Shown: positions 1 to 11,569 of the stretch, piece by piece | How the letters are laid out: the number at the start of each line of letters is the position of its first letter | Numbering within the stretch: the stretch's first letter is position 1 | From: Atopsyche davidsoni | Taxonomy: Eukaryota; Arthropoda; Insecta; Trichoptera; Hydrobiosidae | Length of the DNA: 64,000 nt | NCBI GenBank assembly: GCA_022113835.1 | Contig: JAILWY010000014.1 | Span: 2,542,001-2,606,000, forward strand | Direction of reading: 5' to 3' | Program-made: the position numbers and the translations under genes | The notes under the pieces: generated by a model | Seen by the model: the letters and a program-made list of their open reading frames with translations, nothing else | Databases searched by the model: none | What the model was told of the DNA's origin: nothing

Positions 1-62
1 TAAATTATATTTACCTATTTTTTATTATTTAATTACCGTCCTTTTTCAAGGTTAAATAACGT

Positions 63-392
63 CTTGAAGATGTTGAAAAATTTGATAAAATGTCGACTTT
101 TCAAAACCAAAGTTTGTAAAAGTTTTTTTTAATTTTTAAACTAATCACTAACCATAGGTTTATATGTAATCTTTTGATTCCAATTAAATAAGACTCCCAA
201 ATGCTTAGGGTTCTAGATCCGTCAGTCATAATAAAAACCAAATGCCTTAACTTCAATCGGGAAAACATATATTTATCATATTAAAAGTAAATTTATAAGA
301 AATAAAAAAATCTTGTCTGTAGAAGAAGGAATGCATCTAACTTTTTAGCATGAAGTTTTTTTTTATTGGTGCAGTAGATATTTCGCAAAATA
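63..392. repeat. Dispersed 330-bp repeat, copy A
   Basis: An AT-rich block that recurs in the same orientation at 38511-38845 inside intron 3 of the receptor gene. The shared landmarks appear in the same order: CTTGAAGATGTT, CTTTTCAAAACCAAAGTTTG, TTTATCATATTAAAAGTAAA, ATCTAACTTTTT and ATTGGTGCAGT. The copies differ by many substitutions and small indels. No coding capacity or clear terminal repeats were seen, so the class is unknown. Confidence 0.8.
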
Positions 393-744
393 AATGTAAA
401 AGTAAATGATACACAAAGATTTACTGCCTGAGAATAAAATTATAATAAATAAAGCTAAAAGGTAGATTTATTTTTTCCCATTTAAATCAGCTTTACTGAT
501 TGTCCAATAAAATTATCTTAAATCCAATATCGTGGTGATATTGATAATACAATAATAATTAGTAAAATTACTAGATTGATCCAATATAAATTAAAAATAA
601 GGCAACTCCTTCTAGTCGTAACATGAATGGGTCGATAGAAAAGAGGAAATCGATACAGTGGTTTATTTTTTTTGAAACGGTTATAATAATAAAATTGAGT
701 ACTGAGTTTTAACACTTGTTATTTTGGGTGTTGTACTGAGTGTT

Positions 745-900
745 GTACAGCTACAGTCCAGGGAAAATCGAGGGAAAAGGGGCATCGGAAGGAGGAAACT
801 TACGTGGATGTGGAATTTACGCCAGTAACTGGAAATTGAGAGTGCAGTCGAATTAGTGAGACTGGCCCAAACTCCTATGAGTAGTCACTAGAAGAAGAAG
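745..900 (+). mobile_element. Non-LTR retrotransposon 3' stub (RT C-terminus)
   Basis: Translated with frame breaks, the region gives GKIEGKRG-like and RRKLTWM.NLRQ-like pieces, then VELVRLAQ. This is the usual C-terminal end of an insect endonuclease/reverse transcriptase LINE ORF. The block ends in GAAGAAGAAG. Related stubs occur at about 10880-11127, 17163-17350 (-), 20043-20100 (-), 22030-22123, 27311-27422, 39238-39330 and 53583-53697. It is 5'-truncated and non-functional. Confidence 0.65.
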
Positions 901-1101
901 TTGTACTGAGAAACTAAAATTTTACGTAAAATTGTTGCCGCCAGACAACGGGGGTAGGATTTTATTTAAAAAAAATTTGAAACACAAAATTTAATATTAT
1001 ATATTGCTAATAATTCGATTATCAAATAACATCGATAATTAGACTCCATCGCTAATCTTTCTTTCTTTCTTGATATGATTGATTTGCGTGATCTGACAGA
1101 T

Positions 1102-1127
1102 CAGTGTTTTTCAACCTGTGGGTCGCG
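1102..1127. mobile_element. hAT-like terminal inverted repeat remnant
   Basis: The sequence beginning CAGTGTTTTTCAACCTGTGG resembles the CAGNG(G/T)TTCTCAA-type ends of hAT superfamily transposons. No matching opposite end was found nearby, so this is probably a solo or truncated terminus. It lies just upstream of the first recognisable SMYD4-like exon. Confidence 0.35.
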
Positions 1128-1274
1128 TGTGAACGAAAACAACAATTGTTTGTAGGTCCAGATATAGCGATTTTTTTTTCATGTGTACATTATTTTTTGT
1201 TATTTTGCATACGTGAAGACCTCTAGTAGAGTAGAGCTGAAAATAATGTTTTGTAAAGTGATAGCAGCTTTGGC

Positions 1275-4200
1275 ATGCAGATCTACGAGCAGATGTGCGG
1301 CTGCTTCTCCGTGTCGGAGGTGTTCCGCGGCAAGAGTGCTGAGGGGCTGGGGGCGGCGCTGGAGGCGGCAGAGGCGGCGCTGGCCGGTGGGGGCGGAGAC
1401 GGGGGCGGAGGCGCGGGGGAGGCTCTGGGGCTGCTGGGGCGGGTGCTGGTGCGTGCGCCCCCCGGCCCCGAGCTGGACAGGGCCCTCGCTCTCAGAAGCC
1501 AGTATCTGGAGCACCAGCCCCTGCCGCCGCCCTTGACACCGAGAGGTGAATACTTCATCAACCTCATTCTTCCAGCTATTTATAAATACTACCACGGTTA
1601 CCAAACAGTCAAATATGCTTTGACGAGTAAATAAAATACTATTTCAATTCTGAGTGATTTAATCGAAACGTTTGAAATGTGGCTTTACAGGAGAGAATGC
1701 ACAAAGGAAGTGAACTCCTGACGATGGTAAAAAAACCTATTTTGGCCACATTTTTTTCAGCATCCTCCAGCTGGCTGTCCAAGGAAAAGTGGCTGAAAAT
1801 TGGGAATGTCCAGGATAAATATGTATTCAATAGAACGGTCTACATCACCTCTGAGGAGGGACACTCAAAGAAGCCTAATTAATATTTATGGATTGCATGT
1901 AAAAAACTACTTTTTGTATTATTACGTGTCTCAAACTGTATTTTTTAACAGAAGTCGAGCTAACAGGCAGCGAGCACAGCTCATTAGCAGGCGTGTCTAG
2001 TCTGGTAAAGATTCGTGAGGAGATTGCGCAGGTACTCATTTTTTAATTTATTAAAATTTCTAGTTTACTTAATATTGTAGAGTAGTTTAACACTGTGTAA
2101 TCCTTCATTGCTATGTTTCAGGGGAGGTTTGCAGTGGCCGCAGGTCCGGTGGCCGCTGGAAGTGTCTTACTCTGTGAGAAACCATACGCAGCCTGCTTGA
2201 ACACCAAGTTGTGGGGATCACACTGCACTCACTGCTTCCAGAGGTGACAAAAATATTTGAATATACAATATTTTATGGGTTGTTCAAGTTAATACAGAGA
2301 GTTGCCTCAAAGTCAATGACATGTTCCAACAAACATGTTCCAACAAAATGCGGAGTTTTTTTTCAACATTTGAAACAATATTACATTATGAGAAGCAGTG
2401 GCTCGCCATCCCATAATGTGGCATTCAAATTTTTGATAGATAGTTATTGGTAACTAGGGTTTTCTAGGTTACAATAAATATAGTTAGCAATAAACAGCTC
2501 CGCCAGTGCTAGATAAGCAGGCCAAGACTTTGAGAAAAATCTTTATAAAGGCATAAAATTTTTGATGATCTTGGGACACCAAGCGATTTCCTACTTATAT
2601 CATGGTAGTTGTATATTTTCTATTTATTAAATTTTAAATCGACTTTACAGCTTAAAGGTGCCATGGGCATGTCCTGACTGCGCTGGGTTGGCGTTTTGCT
2701 CACAAGAATGCTGCGAGGCTGCCTTGGCCACCTACCACTGCTGGGAATGCAAATTTACTTCATTATTTCTTGGTATTATTTTATGTCATATCATCATCAT
2801 GGTTTTTTTTAAGAGTACGCATGCACTCAAAATTTATATCGACAGTCATAGTAACTTTTCTATTTCTTGGCATTACCATATGCATTATCATAAGTCTTTA
2901 TTTTGACTGCTGTAAGTTTTAGTAAATTTTAGTGATGTTAGGTTTTTTAGTAAGTTATTGTCAATTTGTTTTTATCAGGATCTGGAATGTCTATCTTATG
3001 CCATATTGCTCTACGTGTGGTGACACAGCTGTCCCTCTCCGAGTGCTTGGAGACGTGTGCTGCAATGAAAGGAGAAGGGGGCCCGGGATCTCGACATGCA
3101 ACAGCCCTACATCTGGTCACCCACGAAGATTTACGCACGCCCCGGGACTACACATCGCGAGCTCTCATGGCATTTTTCCTCCTACGCTGCTTGCAAAAAT
3201 CAGGATATTTCTCAAAGAAAATTAGAAATAAACGTGAGTGCTTTAGCATTAATACAATTTCATTGTTAGATTTATTAGTTGAAAATTAATATATAAGTCC
3301 ACAATTCTATTGTGATGGGTCAGAATTTTTTACGTACATGAATCATTTAGAGACCTGGATAGGCAAAATACAAAAGTATTTATTTCAGTGAGTGATGCTG
3401 AGTTTAGTGTATGGGCGTTGCTGTTCCACTGCATCCAGGCCTTGCAGTTCAATGTGCACTCGGTGAGCCTTGCGTCAACTGGAGGACCTCGGGACGCAGG
3501 CTGTGCACTTTATGCTAATGCATCACTCTTCAACCACCATTGCTGCCCACCACTTGCTCGGTAACTATTAAATATTCTCTCTTAAATAGCCTCTATGATA
3601 GAGATCTGTTTCAATATGTCGAAGCTTGACAATGTACGTGTGTCAGGTTTTTAGAAACTGAACCATGTTACAGTAAATTTATATGTTTTAATGAATCAAG
3701 AAAAATATTAAATTACCAATTCCAGGCATTTTGAAGGGGGGCAGGTGGTATTGCGAGCCATACGAGCAGTGCGGGTGGGTGAACATTTAGCTGATAACTA
3801 CGGGCCTCGCTTCGGAAGGGAGCAGCGCTCTGGGGCCGGAGGAGCTGCAGGGCCGGGCCGCAATGGCAGACGTCGCGCCTTGGCTGCCCGCTATCGATTC
3901 TGGTGCCACTGCCCTGCCTGCGAGGAAGACTGGACAGATAATTCCACCATTGAGCCTATGCTTAGGTAATTTACGCCAAAACGTACACATTCAGAAAAGG
4001 AAATGTCCTGGAAAAACTGTTAAGAAAAATTAAAAAAAAAAAAATTACTACCCATCAAATTGTCGCATTTCTACATGTTCCTATTTCTTTAAATTTAGTT
4101 TTAGTTTTTGTTGATATTAAGTCTCATCAGAATTATCCTACAGCATAAACAATATGGTTTTAAAATTATGTGTGCCCAAGTGTAATAAGAACTGTAAGAA

Positions 4201-4768
4201 TGAAAAGATAGTTTGTTTTAAATATTCAATAATTTCATCGACAGGTGCTTAAAACAAGAATGCGGAGGAACACTTTCATGTGGCAGTGAAACTGAAGGAA
4301 TAGGGATATGCAGCACTTGTGGTGCCGTAGCTGACGCAACATACGTATCATACTGTCGCACTACTATGAAGAGTGCCATGGAGAATGTAGAAGTATGTAC
4401 ACCCAAACAATAATTTTTTTTTCAACAGCCCTTTAGATATGCATACTATTTGAAAACATATTTCAGAACTTTACAGAATAGTTACTTCAAGAGATCACAA
4501 ATTTGATCTTGAAACAGCCTGATATTTTATTTATGGAAATAAATATAAAACATTTACATTTTGAAGAAAAATCTTATGATTAGACTATACAATAAAATAT
4601 TAAATAAATTTCTTTCAGTTTGGATTAGAGCTTGCTGCTGACAAGAGCAACAAAGCTCAGGGAGTACTGCAATCAGCCCTGAACGTGTGGCACGGCGTGG
4701 CTCATCTCCCGTGTATGCGCGTGCTAAAGGCAGAAGATGTGCTTGACAAACTTCTAAGTACTTCTTAA
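1275..4768 (+). CDS. SMYD4: SMYD4-like SET and MYND domain protein (nine exons, 5' end uncertain)
   Basis: Exons: 1275-1545, 1952-2031, 2122-2243, 2651-2772, 2979-3233, 3389-3560, 3726-3965, 4245-4392 and 4619-4768. All junctions are GT-AG, phases agree, and the stop is TAA at 4766. The product is about 520 aa. A short TPR-like N-terminus (EALGLLGRVLVRAPP) precedes the SET N-part (GRFAVAAGPVAAGSVL, about residue 118). A complete MYND zinc finger follows (CTHC, CPDC, CSQEC, YHCWEC). SGMSILCHIALR is a SMYD4 hallmark. The SET core follows, with NHHCCPP (about 333) and NYGP (about 366), then the cysteine cluster CHCPAC (about 400). The family is lysine methyltransferase-like and uses SAM. The usual NHSC motif reads NHHC here, so activity is uncertain. 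It is shorter than vertebrate SMYD4 (about 800 aa) and lacks the long C-terminal TPR region. An acceptor-like CAG at 1277-1279 means exon 1 may be internal, with an undetected upstream start. Confidence 0.85.
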
Positions 4769-5073
4769 GATTACTTTATAAACTATTCGTTTTATATTCA
4801 GTATGTTACTGTTATGTTATAGTATTTTGTGTTCATGATACTACAAATAATCTTATTGTTGTGTTGTGAATATGAACTTGTGACATTGTATATGTACTTT
4901 TGCTCTTTAGTTGATGAATGAAATAAAAATATGTAGATTTTATTAAAAAATAATTTCCCTTTTTTAAATAAAAATACCAAGTTAAATAAAATATATCGTT
5001 GAAATAACAAGGATTTATTTACAAAAAAAATATATGTCTAAGGTAATGTATAGTATAATACTAGAAGGTGAAG
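4769..5073. promoter_or_regulatory. Convergent 3' ends of SMYD4-like and MTG2
   Basis: The 305 bases between the two stop codons are very AT-rich. AATAAA on the plus strand near 4922 can serve the SMYD4-like transcript. AATAAA on the minus strand near 5012-5017 can serve MTG2. The two transcripts therefore end close together or overlap slightly. No other gene is seen here. Confidence 0.55.
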
Positions 5074-7537
5074 TTAGGTTAATGTCGGGCCTCTCTCTGC
5101 CAAGCGAGCCCTTATGTTCTCAGCGAATGATTCATCTTCGGTGATCTCGTCAGCTAGGTCCAGGTGTTCTCGGAGGCGCTTCTTCACCTCCTCTATGTGG
5201 AGCATCTGCTGTGCAGATATAGGCATGATGTGTTCAAACTTCAAACACTTTTCAGGCCGGAACTCTTGAGGTATCGTCTCAATATCTGAAATGAGTTGTA
5301 TTGGTGACTGTTCATGTTTAAGATTGCTGTGATTGGTCCCTTTATTATTTAAAAAATGCAAGTCACAAAAAGTAAGTAAGATCAGCACCGATTGCTATTG
5401 ATCTCTGTGCATTAATAAGCTAAGCATTTTGAGATAGAACTCAGTAATTATTAATCTAATCAAAGTTTCACTTTTGATTGTCTGTTTTTAAACACAAAAA
5501 AGATCTTATGTGTTTACCATTTAAATTTTCTAATTGGTGTTTAATTTCATTGAATTTTTGTTCAGCATTCGGTGTATCCATTTTATTCACGACTAAGAGT
5601 GCAGGCTTGTCCAGTAAAGTGGAATCGTAAAGTTCCAACTCCTGCAACAGAAGAAACAACATAAAAAGAAGGGACAACAATGAATTATATATTATACATA
5701 GTATAAAAATTTACATAGATTTCATGTTTGTACTTACTCGATTTAGTAGGAGGACAGTCTCCAGGCAGCTTCTTTTTTTATGCTTTAAACTTAGAGCAAA
5801 CCCTTGGATGTCCACCACCAATAAGAGCAGCTTTGTTCTCTCGACATGCTTCAGAAATGTATGACCCATGCCTGGAAAGTAAAAATATTTTAAATACACA
5901 ATGCTAGTAAGATTCAAAAAGAGATTAAGAGCTCAGTTTCCATGGAAATCTCTGACCGCAGTCAGGCCAATTATTTTAAAAAGCCATAGCAATACATAAG
6001 GATTGTTAAGCGAACACTAAACAGTTTTAACGCTAAAAACCTTAAAGATAAATAAAAATTCAAGTATAGTTATTATTAGATACTGAAAAGCATACCAATG
6101 TTGATGTGTGCTCCTTCAACCAGACCCGGTAAATCCGCAACAGATATTTGTCTTAAATCTGGGTACTCAATTATTCCAAGGTTGGGTCTGATAGTTGTGA
6201 CTGAAATAAAAAAAGAAGATTTAATATAAGTTTCTGTGTTTCATCCTTTTTGCATATATTACTATGGATCATCATTTGATTTATTTAAAATCATCAAGCA
6301 GTTTAAGTACAATTACATACAAGGATAGCTGGCCACCTTGGGCTTGGCTCTGGAGACGGCCCTCAGAAGCGTAGACTTGCCGGCGTTGGGGAAGCCGACC
6401 AGTCCGATGTCTGCAATCAACCGTAGATCCAAGCGTACCACTCGGTTCTGTCCCTGCCTGCCCAGGAAGCCGTTAGAGGGGCCACCCGGCGGACCTCCTC
6501 GCGCAAGGAGGCATGTGTCATTTTCATTATTGATTTCTCCTGAAAATGTAAAACAATTCATTTAATATTTTTTAGCATCAGCTTTTGATATATACAGTTA
6601 TGGTATATTCTATAAAAAATTGTAACAATAACTCTAAATTTATAAAATATTTGGAGAAAACAATTTTTTTTTTACTCTGAAATTTACTTTATTTAAGACT
6701 GAAAACGTAGTCAGTCAACATTAACTAAAACTTGTTTCATACTAATAATAGATAGCAATAGGTTCTCACCAATTTTTTCATTATCCAAATAAATCCTGAC
6801 TCCGAGAGGAACCTCAAGGACAGCATCAGTACCTGGTGATCCGACCAATTTATGTGCTCTGCTGTTCTCTCCATTCGTTCCTATCGCTCTTTTGGCAGGA
6901 AACCTGCAAAATACAAAAGCAAGTTTCACAAAGCATAAATTTTGATGGTACAATTAGAGACAAAATAATCAAAATTAATGCTCAAAGGTCATAGTTGATG
7001 AAGTGTCACCCATTGGTTATGTAACATGAATGTTAAAAAAAAATTATATATATACCGTATAGGACTACGCATAGTTAAAGGCAGTGCATGTTACTTGGTT
7101 GGCGTGGAAACAATTAAACTGATGTGATATAAAGGTCAGTACCAAATTCCGAGATTTCGAGATATTATATCAGTATGTTCACTGTTTGTATTATTCAGAT
7201 TAAATATATTTTTAAAACAATTTGTAGCTAAAATGGCTAAATTTAATACACTTACTTGCGAGTTACGTCTTCCAGGCGAGCATTTTCCTTTCCAATGCAG
7301 TACACACAGCCTCCTTGGCCACCAGGTCCTCCATATTTCGGAGTTCCGGTACCTCCAGAGCCTCCTTGAACCAGAATCCGCATAGAGTCTATAAACGTCC
7401 CTTTTATTCGCTTCATCTACAATTCATAACATTGCCTTGTAACATTTCAAAAGCTACTAATTAAAAATGACTAAAGTAAAATTTGTACTAACTTTTCTGG
7501 GTCTGACAGCCGAAATCACTGAACTCAAAAACACCAT
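5074..7537 (-). CDS. MTG2: Mitochondrial ribosome-associated GTPase 2 (Obg family)
   Basis: Eight minus-strand exons: 7493-7537, 7256-7416, 6770-6903, 6321-6539, 6096-6200, 5738-5871, 5518-5641 and 5074-5285. The total is 1134 nt (377 aa plus stop), all phases agree, and all junctions are GT-AG. The N-terminus ([15 protein letters not shown]) is short, basic and Ser-rich, as expected of a mitochondrial targeting sequence. It is followed by the glycine-rich Obg fold ([21 protein letters not shown]). The G domain has G1 GFPNAGKST (about residue 162), G2 TTIRP, G3 [10 protein letters not shown] (about 209), G4 NKMD (about 285) and G5 ISA (about 330), so all nucleotide-binding motifs are intact. 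The family assists maturation of the mitochondrial large ribosomal subunit at the inner membrane. The length fits MTG2/GTPBP5 (about 380-400 aa). The start ATG at 7537 is the first in the exon. The gene appears functional. Confidence 0.95.
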
Positions 7538-8116
7538 TTTGAGAAATATTTAATATGCTGCAAGAAAAAAAAAATTATAGTTGCAAAAAAATATATATAT
7601 TAAATTTCACGTATAATTTGAAATATTATAAGTGACATAAGCATTATAGCAATAAATGTTACGAATTGTTATTGAATCAATAGTCAATCATAATTTTTTA
7701 AGTAGTAAAAACTATATTTTCTACGTAATAAAATATTTTAGGTTATGAAAATAAGCATGCTACTACTTGTAATTAAGAAGGAATGTTTAGATATAGTTTT
7801 TAATTATAATCACTAATACCAAAAATTGAGTTTTGTTTTACCTTATAAATTCATGTATTTCTAATAATTAGTGGAAAAGTAGAGGCTTAGTTACTCTCTA
7901 TTTTGACGTTCAGGTATTACTCCTGTCAAGTTGTCTATGGAGTCTTTAGTTGTCATAAACATATTTAATAGACAATGTAATTTTAGGTTGATTGTGTAAA
8001 AGTAATAGCTAGCCATCTAGCTGTTGAATATGTTACATATATTGTATAAAACATTGGTTTGAAAGTAAGACTTATATTATTTAAATTGTATCAATTTACT
8101 AATAAATATTTAAATA

Positions 8117-8195
8117 AGATACTCAAGTGATTTTTACAGATGTTAATTTTTATTGGTGACCGGTTTCGCCAACCTTTCACGTTGGGATTATCAAA
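8117..8195 (-). repeat. Dispersed repeat with hammerhead-like core (family 1)
   Basis: Read on the minus strand, the block gives TTTGATAATCCCAACGTG, AAAGGTTGGCGAAACCGGTC, then ACCAATAAAAATT. CCAAC and GTTGG form a hairpin directly before GAAA. The GAAA is followed by the palindrome ACCGGT and a C. Related sequence occurs at 43940-43989 (+), 51226-51471 (an inverted pair) and 62921-63030 (-). See the hammerhead finding. Confidence 0.7.
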
Positions 8196-9704
8196 TTTAC
8201 AATTTTTTTAGTTGCAGACTAAATTAAAACTGAGAAATCATGATTCTTAATAAACAGATTAAATATATATGACATGATTAATTTATGATTTCTGATATGC
8301 CAAAAATTTGCGTGCGTAAAAATTTGAGCAAACTGTTGTTTATTAAAACGTGAGTTCGACAAATAAAGAAATACTTACTACTAGAAAAAACATTTTTTTA
8401 TTGGTCAGAATATGAACTGTCAGATAATATATTTTATGAAATAGGCTTTAATTATTTGATTATTAGGCTTTAATTTTTAATTATTGATTAAATATTTTTG
8501 AGGACATCAAAGTTCTTATGAAGGACTTCATTTTAAAAAAATATAAATATCTAACCTATCAGACTACGCAAACTCTGCCTTTATGATTACAACAGATATT
8601 GCATTTATTATAGTTACACATTTTCGTATAAAAAACCACGGCTTAATACGTTATAAAATTATGAGCCCAGATTTCCTATATGGTACGAATTAGGGAAATT
8701 ACGTAGGTATACAATAGATTATTTTTTTAATGCATAGGTAACACGAATATTATCATAATATTTATAAATTATCATAATAATCATTAGTCGAAATTTATGG
8801 AAGAGGAAATTGGAAAGATTAGAATAAATTATTCATTTATGGTTTCAGCAAGAAGATTTATATATAAAAGAAACTAATGATATAGTAATCTAAATAAATT
8901 GCCAGTTTATGTTAATTGTTTTATTTCATTAATTAAAAAAATATTTACTAGAGCAGTCGAGTATCATTGAATGACGTCAAGTAAAATTTTTGTTTTATGG
9001 TTTTACAGCTTTTGAGTCTAAATAACATTAAAACCACCAAATAAAATGAAGAGTCTAAACGAGAGAATAAACTAAGATATTACACGATTTAATTACAAAA
9101 TTATTTTTTAATTGATAATGTATATTTTTGAATAAGGTCAAAATGTATAAGATCGCACATGCAGTAGCAAACAATTTTAATTTTAGGGGAAAAGTATTTA
9201 GAATACAAGTAATTTTATAATATAACTTAAAGTACTGAAAAAATATAAAAAACGATTGAAGTTAAAATAATTTGTAATAACTATAAAATAAACATGACTT
9301 TTAGGGTCTTAAATTTTGTTTATTTATTTACGGCAAAGAATATCATACAGTGGAAACTTTCTTAAAATGTTTAAACGAAATTTAAAGCCACAGGTTGTAA
9401 ATAGTATCACAAATATAAATCGAGTTACTTCACTTATTTTCTTTCTCATAGTTTAAGCTATTTACATATTGTCACATGTAAATATGTAAACGTATTTATA
9501 CGCTCATTAATGATAATTCAACTAACCGAATCTTATAATTTATGTACAGTTTTTCTTATCTTCTCCATCAATTTTTTTTTATTCTAACCGGCTAACGTTT
9601 CTTGAAAAAAAAATTAAATGCTCCGCTAGCTGATAGGTTGACTGTGCCTTTAGTAATATTTTACTACCTTGAATAAGTGATAAGTCTGTCACGTTTCGAA
9701 AGAT

Positions 9705-9844
9705 AAATAAAGCCATCTTGCACAAGTTGCGACACAGCAGACAACCGAATGGTAACAATAAAAATCTCCCAAAATAAAGGAAAGCTATTTGCTGATTGCA
9801 AATCGGTTGTGGCGAATTTGTGACTCAGCGTGTGTAGGCAGCTT
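9705..9844. mobile_element. MITE-like element (AAGCTGCCTACAC family)
   Basis: Read in reverse, the right end is AAGCTGCCTACACACGCTGA. It matches the ends of similar elements at 13706-13851, 35364-35500 and 50682-50760. The interior shares GCGACACAGCAGA-like sequence with the 13.7-kb copy. It is a non-coding, short, inverted-repeat transposon. Confidence 0.5.
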
Positions 9845-10879
9845 AGCAAAATAAATAAATAGTAAAATAAATAAAAAGTGCCAGACGACAGCTATACGAG
9901 TATTTTAATTTAACCTTTTTAAAGTAAACAAAAACCGATTACGTTTGTGTGGTCAAAGAGACCTAATATAGAAAACTTAGATTATTCTATAAATATATTG
10001 GTATTTAGCAGTGGAAAGTAATGCATACATGCATGAGAGCAATGCGAGCCCTGTTGTACAAAGCTTATCAAAAAATATAAAAAGTCTACGCAAGATTTAT
10101 TTGATGTATTGGGTGATATATTATTTAAAATTCTAACTAAACTCGTATACTGTTTGCTCATATTGAAAATTCAATGATAAATAAAAACGTGATGGCTTTT
10201 GATTGAAAACTGGGAAGCTACCGATTCAACGCCAATCCGGAGAGGTATGCTTGTTAAAGATATTTAATTAATAGTATCTCGGACAGGTGAGCTAGAATCT
10301 GTGTAAAAACCAAATCGAAACGTTTATATCAATAAAATTCTTGTCATCTAAAAAAAACAATGAATATAGGAACAGTTATTCTCTTTCAAGAGTAACTTGG
10401 CTTTTTTCCTTGGATTTTTCTTTAGAGCTGCAGTAAGCTATGTTTGGTATTTCTGAATTTTTTTTTACCATTGCTAGGAGCTCTCTTTCTTTGCAAATTC
10501 AATTGCATGGTTAACCCATCATATATAGGTATTTAAGAAGATAGTTATATGCATTGAAAATAATCGTTGAAATTTAGTTAAAAAAATTCTTCATGCCTTA
10601 ATCATAACGGCTTCCCTTGATAGCAAAGAAATTGACTAAACGCAATGAAACTGCGTCATGAACTATTATACCACGTTGTAAATATTTACACAGACATCCT
10701 GTGCGCAAAGATAAACCTTTAAACTGGGTTTTTATATAATATATGTATATCCTTACTGACACACTAGCGGTTTGCTTCTGACGCGACGAGCGTATCTCCC
10801 AGAGCAGTGGTCGGCAAATATCAACAGTACAACACATTCATCTACTTGAAAAAAGTATTATCCTCAAGAGACACAATCA

Positions 10880-11127
10880 ATACATCGAATGTTATGTCGT
10901 CTCAGTTCTTCTTTATGGAGTTGAGACCTGGACACTTATTACAAAAATTGAGGCAACAAAAATGGGTTGACCTTAAAAAACGGGATGGCCTATCCTACAG
11001 CTGATTGTCTAGGGAAAAATCAAAGAAAAACGAGGCGCTGGATGGAGGAAACTTACGGAAGATGGAAAAACATTATTAATGGTGACCAATTTTCTATGAG
11101 GAGAGGCACCAGAAGAAGAAGAAGCAT
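10880..11127 (+). mobile_element. LINE reverse transcriptase C-terminal fragment
   Basis: One frame reads CYVVSVLLYGVETWTLITKI, then stops. Another continues GKIKEKRGAGWRKL and MVTNFL, before the GAAGAAGAAG tail. The SVLLYGVETWTL motif is typical of the C-terminal part of non-LTR retrotransposon polymerases in insects. The intervening part of the usual ORF is deleted and stops are present, so this is a dead 5'-truncated insertion. Confidence 0.75.
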
Positions 11128-11569
11128 AGCAAATTAACCAATAAAAAAATCTGCAGGTGGTCATTTCCGGCACAGCTGAGCAGAGCCGCTGGTTGGCGAT
11201 CCCTGCCTAGATGGGGGGAGGGGAGTGGATGCAGCGGGGCCATTGCGCCGCGCCGGAAACCCCAAACGTCTCGGCCACTCACAGGTGAATCACTCCGCAC
11301 CACCGCCAATCATTAAACATATATATTAGGTGCGCTACTAAGTATTTGGTTGTCACACATAGATGGCGCTAACGACACGTGTTGTCGACAGACATGTCTA
11401 AACATGACTTTTTTATAGCTTGAACATCTGTCAATCAGAATCGAGTTATGTGCCAATAAAACAGCATTTGTTGAAAGCTTTGCTTTTTTGCTGTAGCACT
11501 TCGTTTGGTTGAGGAGACCTCCGGCGTACATGCATTACCTGTGAAGATCGGTTTGAACGCTACAAAACG

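Noticed and set aside
1200..1604. Open frames on both strands overlapping the GC-rich SMYD4-like exon
   Set aside because: High GC removes stop codons in all frames. Only the 1275 frame joins downstream exons in phase and gives a TPR-like sequence.
1679..1882. Open frame that could be a SMYD4-like exon
   Set aside because: Exon 1 ends in phase 1 at 1545 and joins 1952 directly in phase, giving a continuous protein. Inserting this frame from the 1689 acceptor creates a stop.
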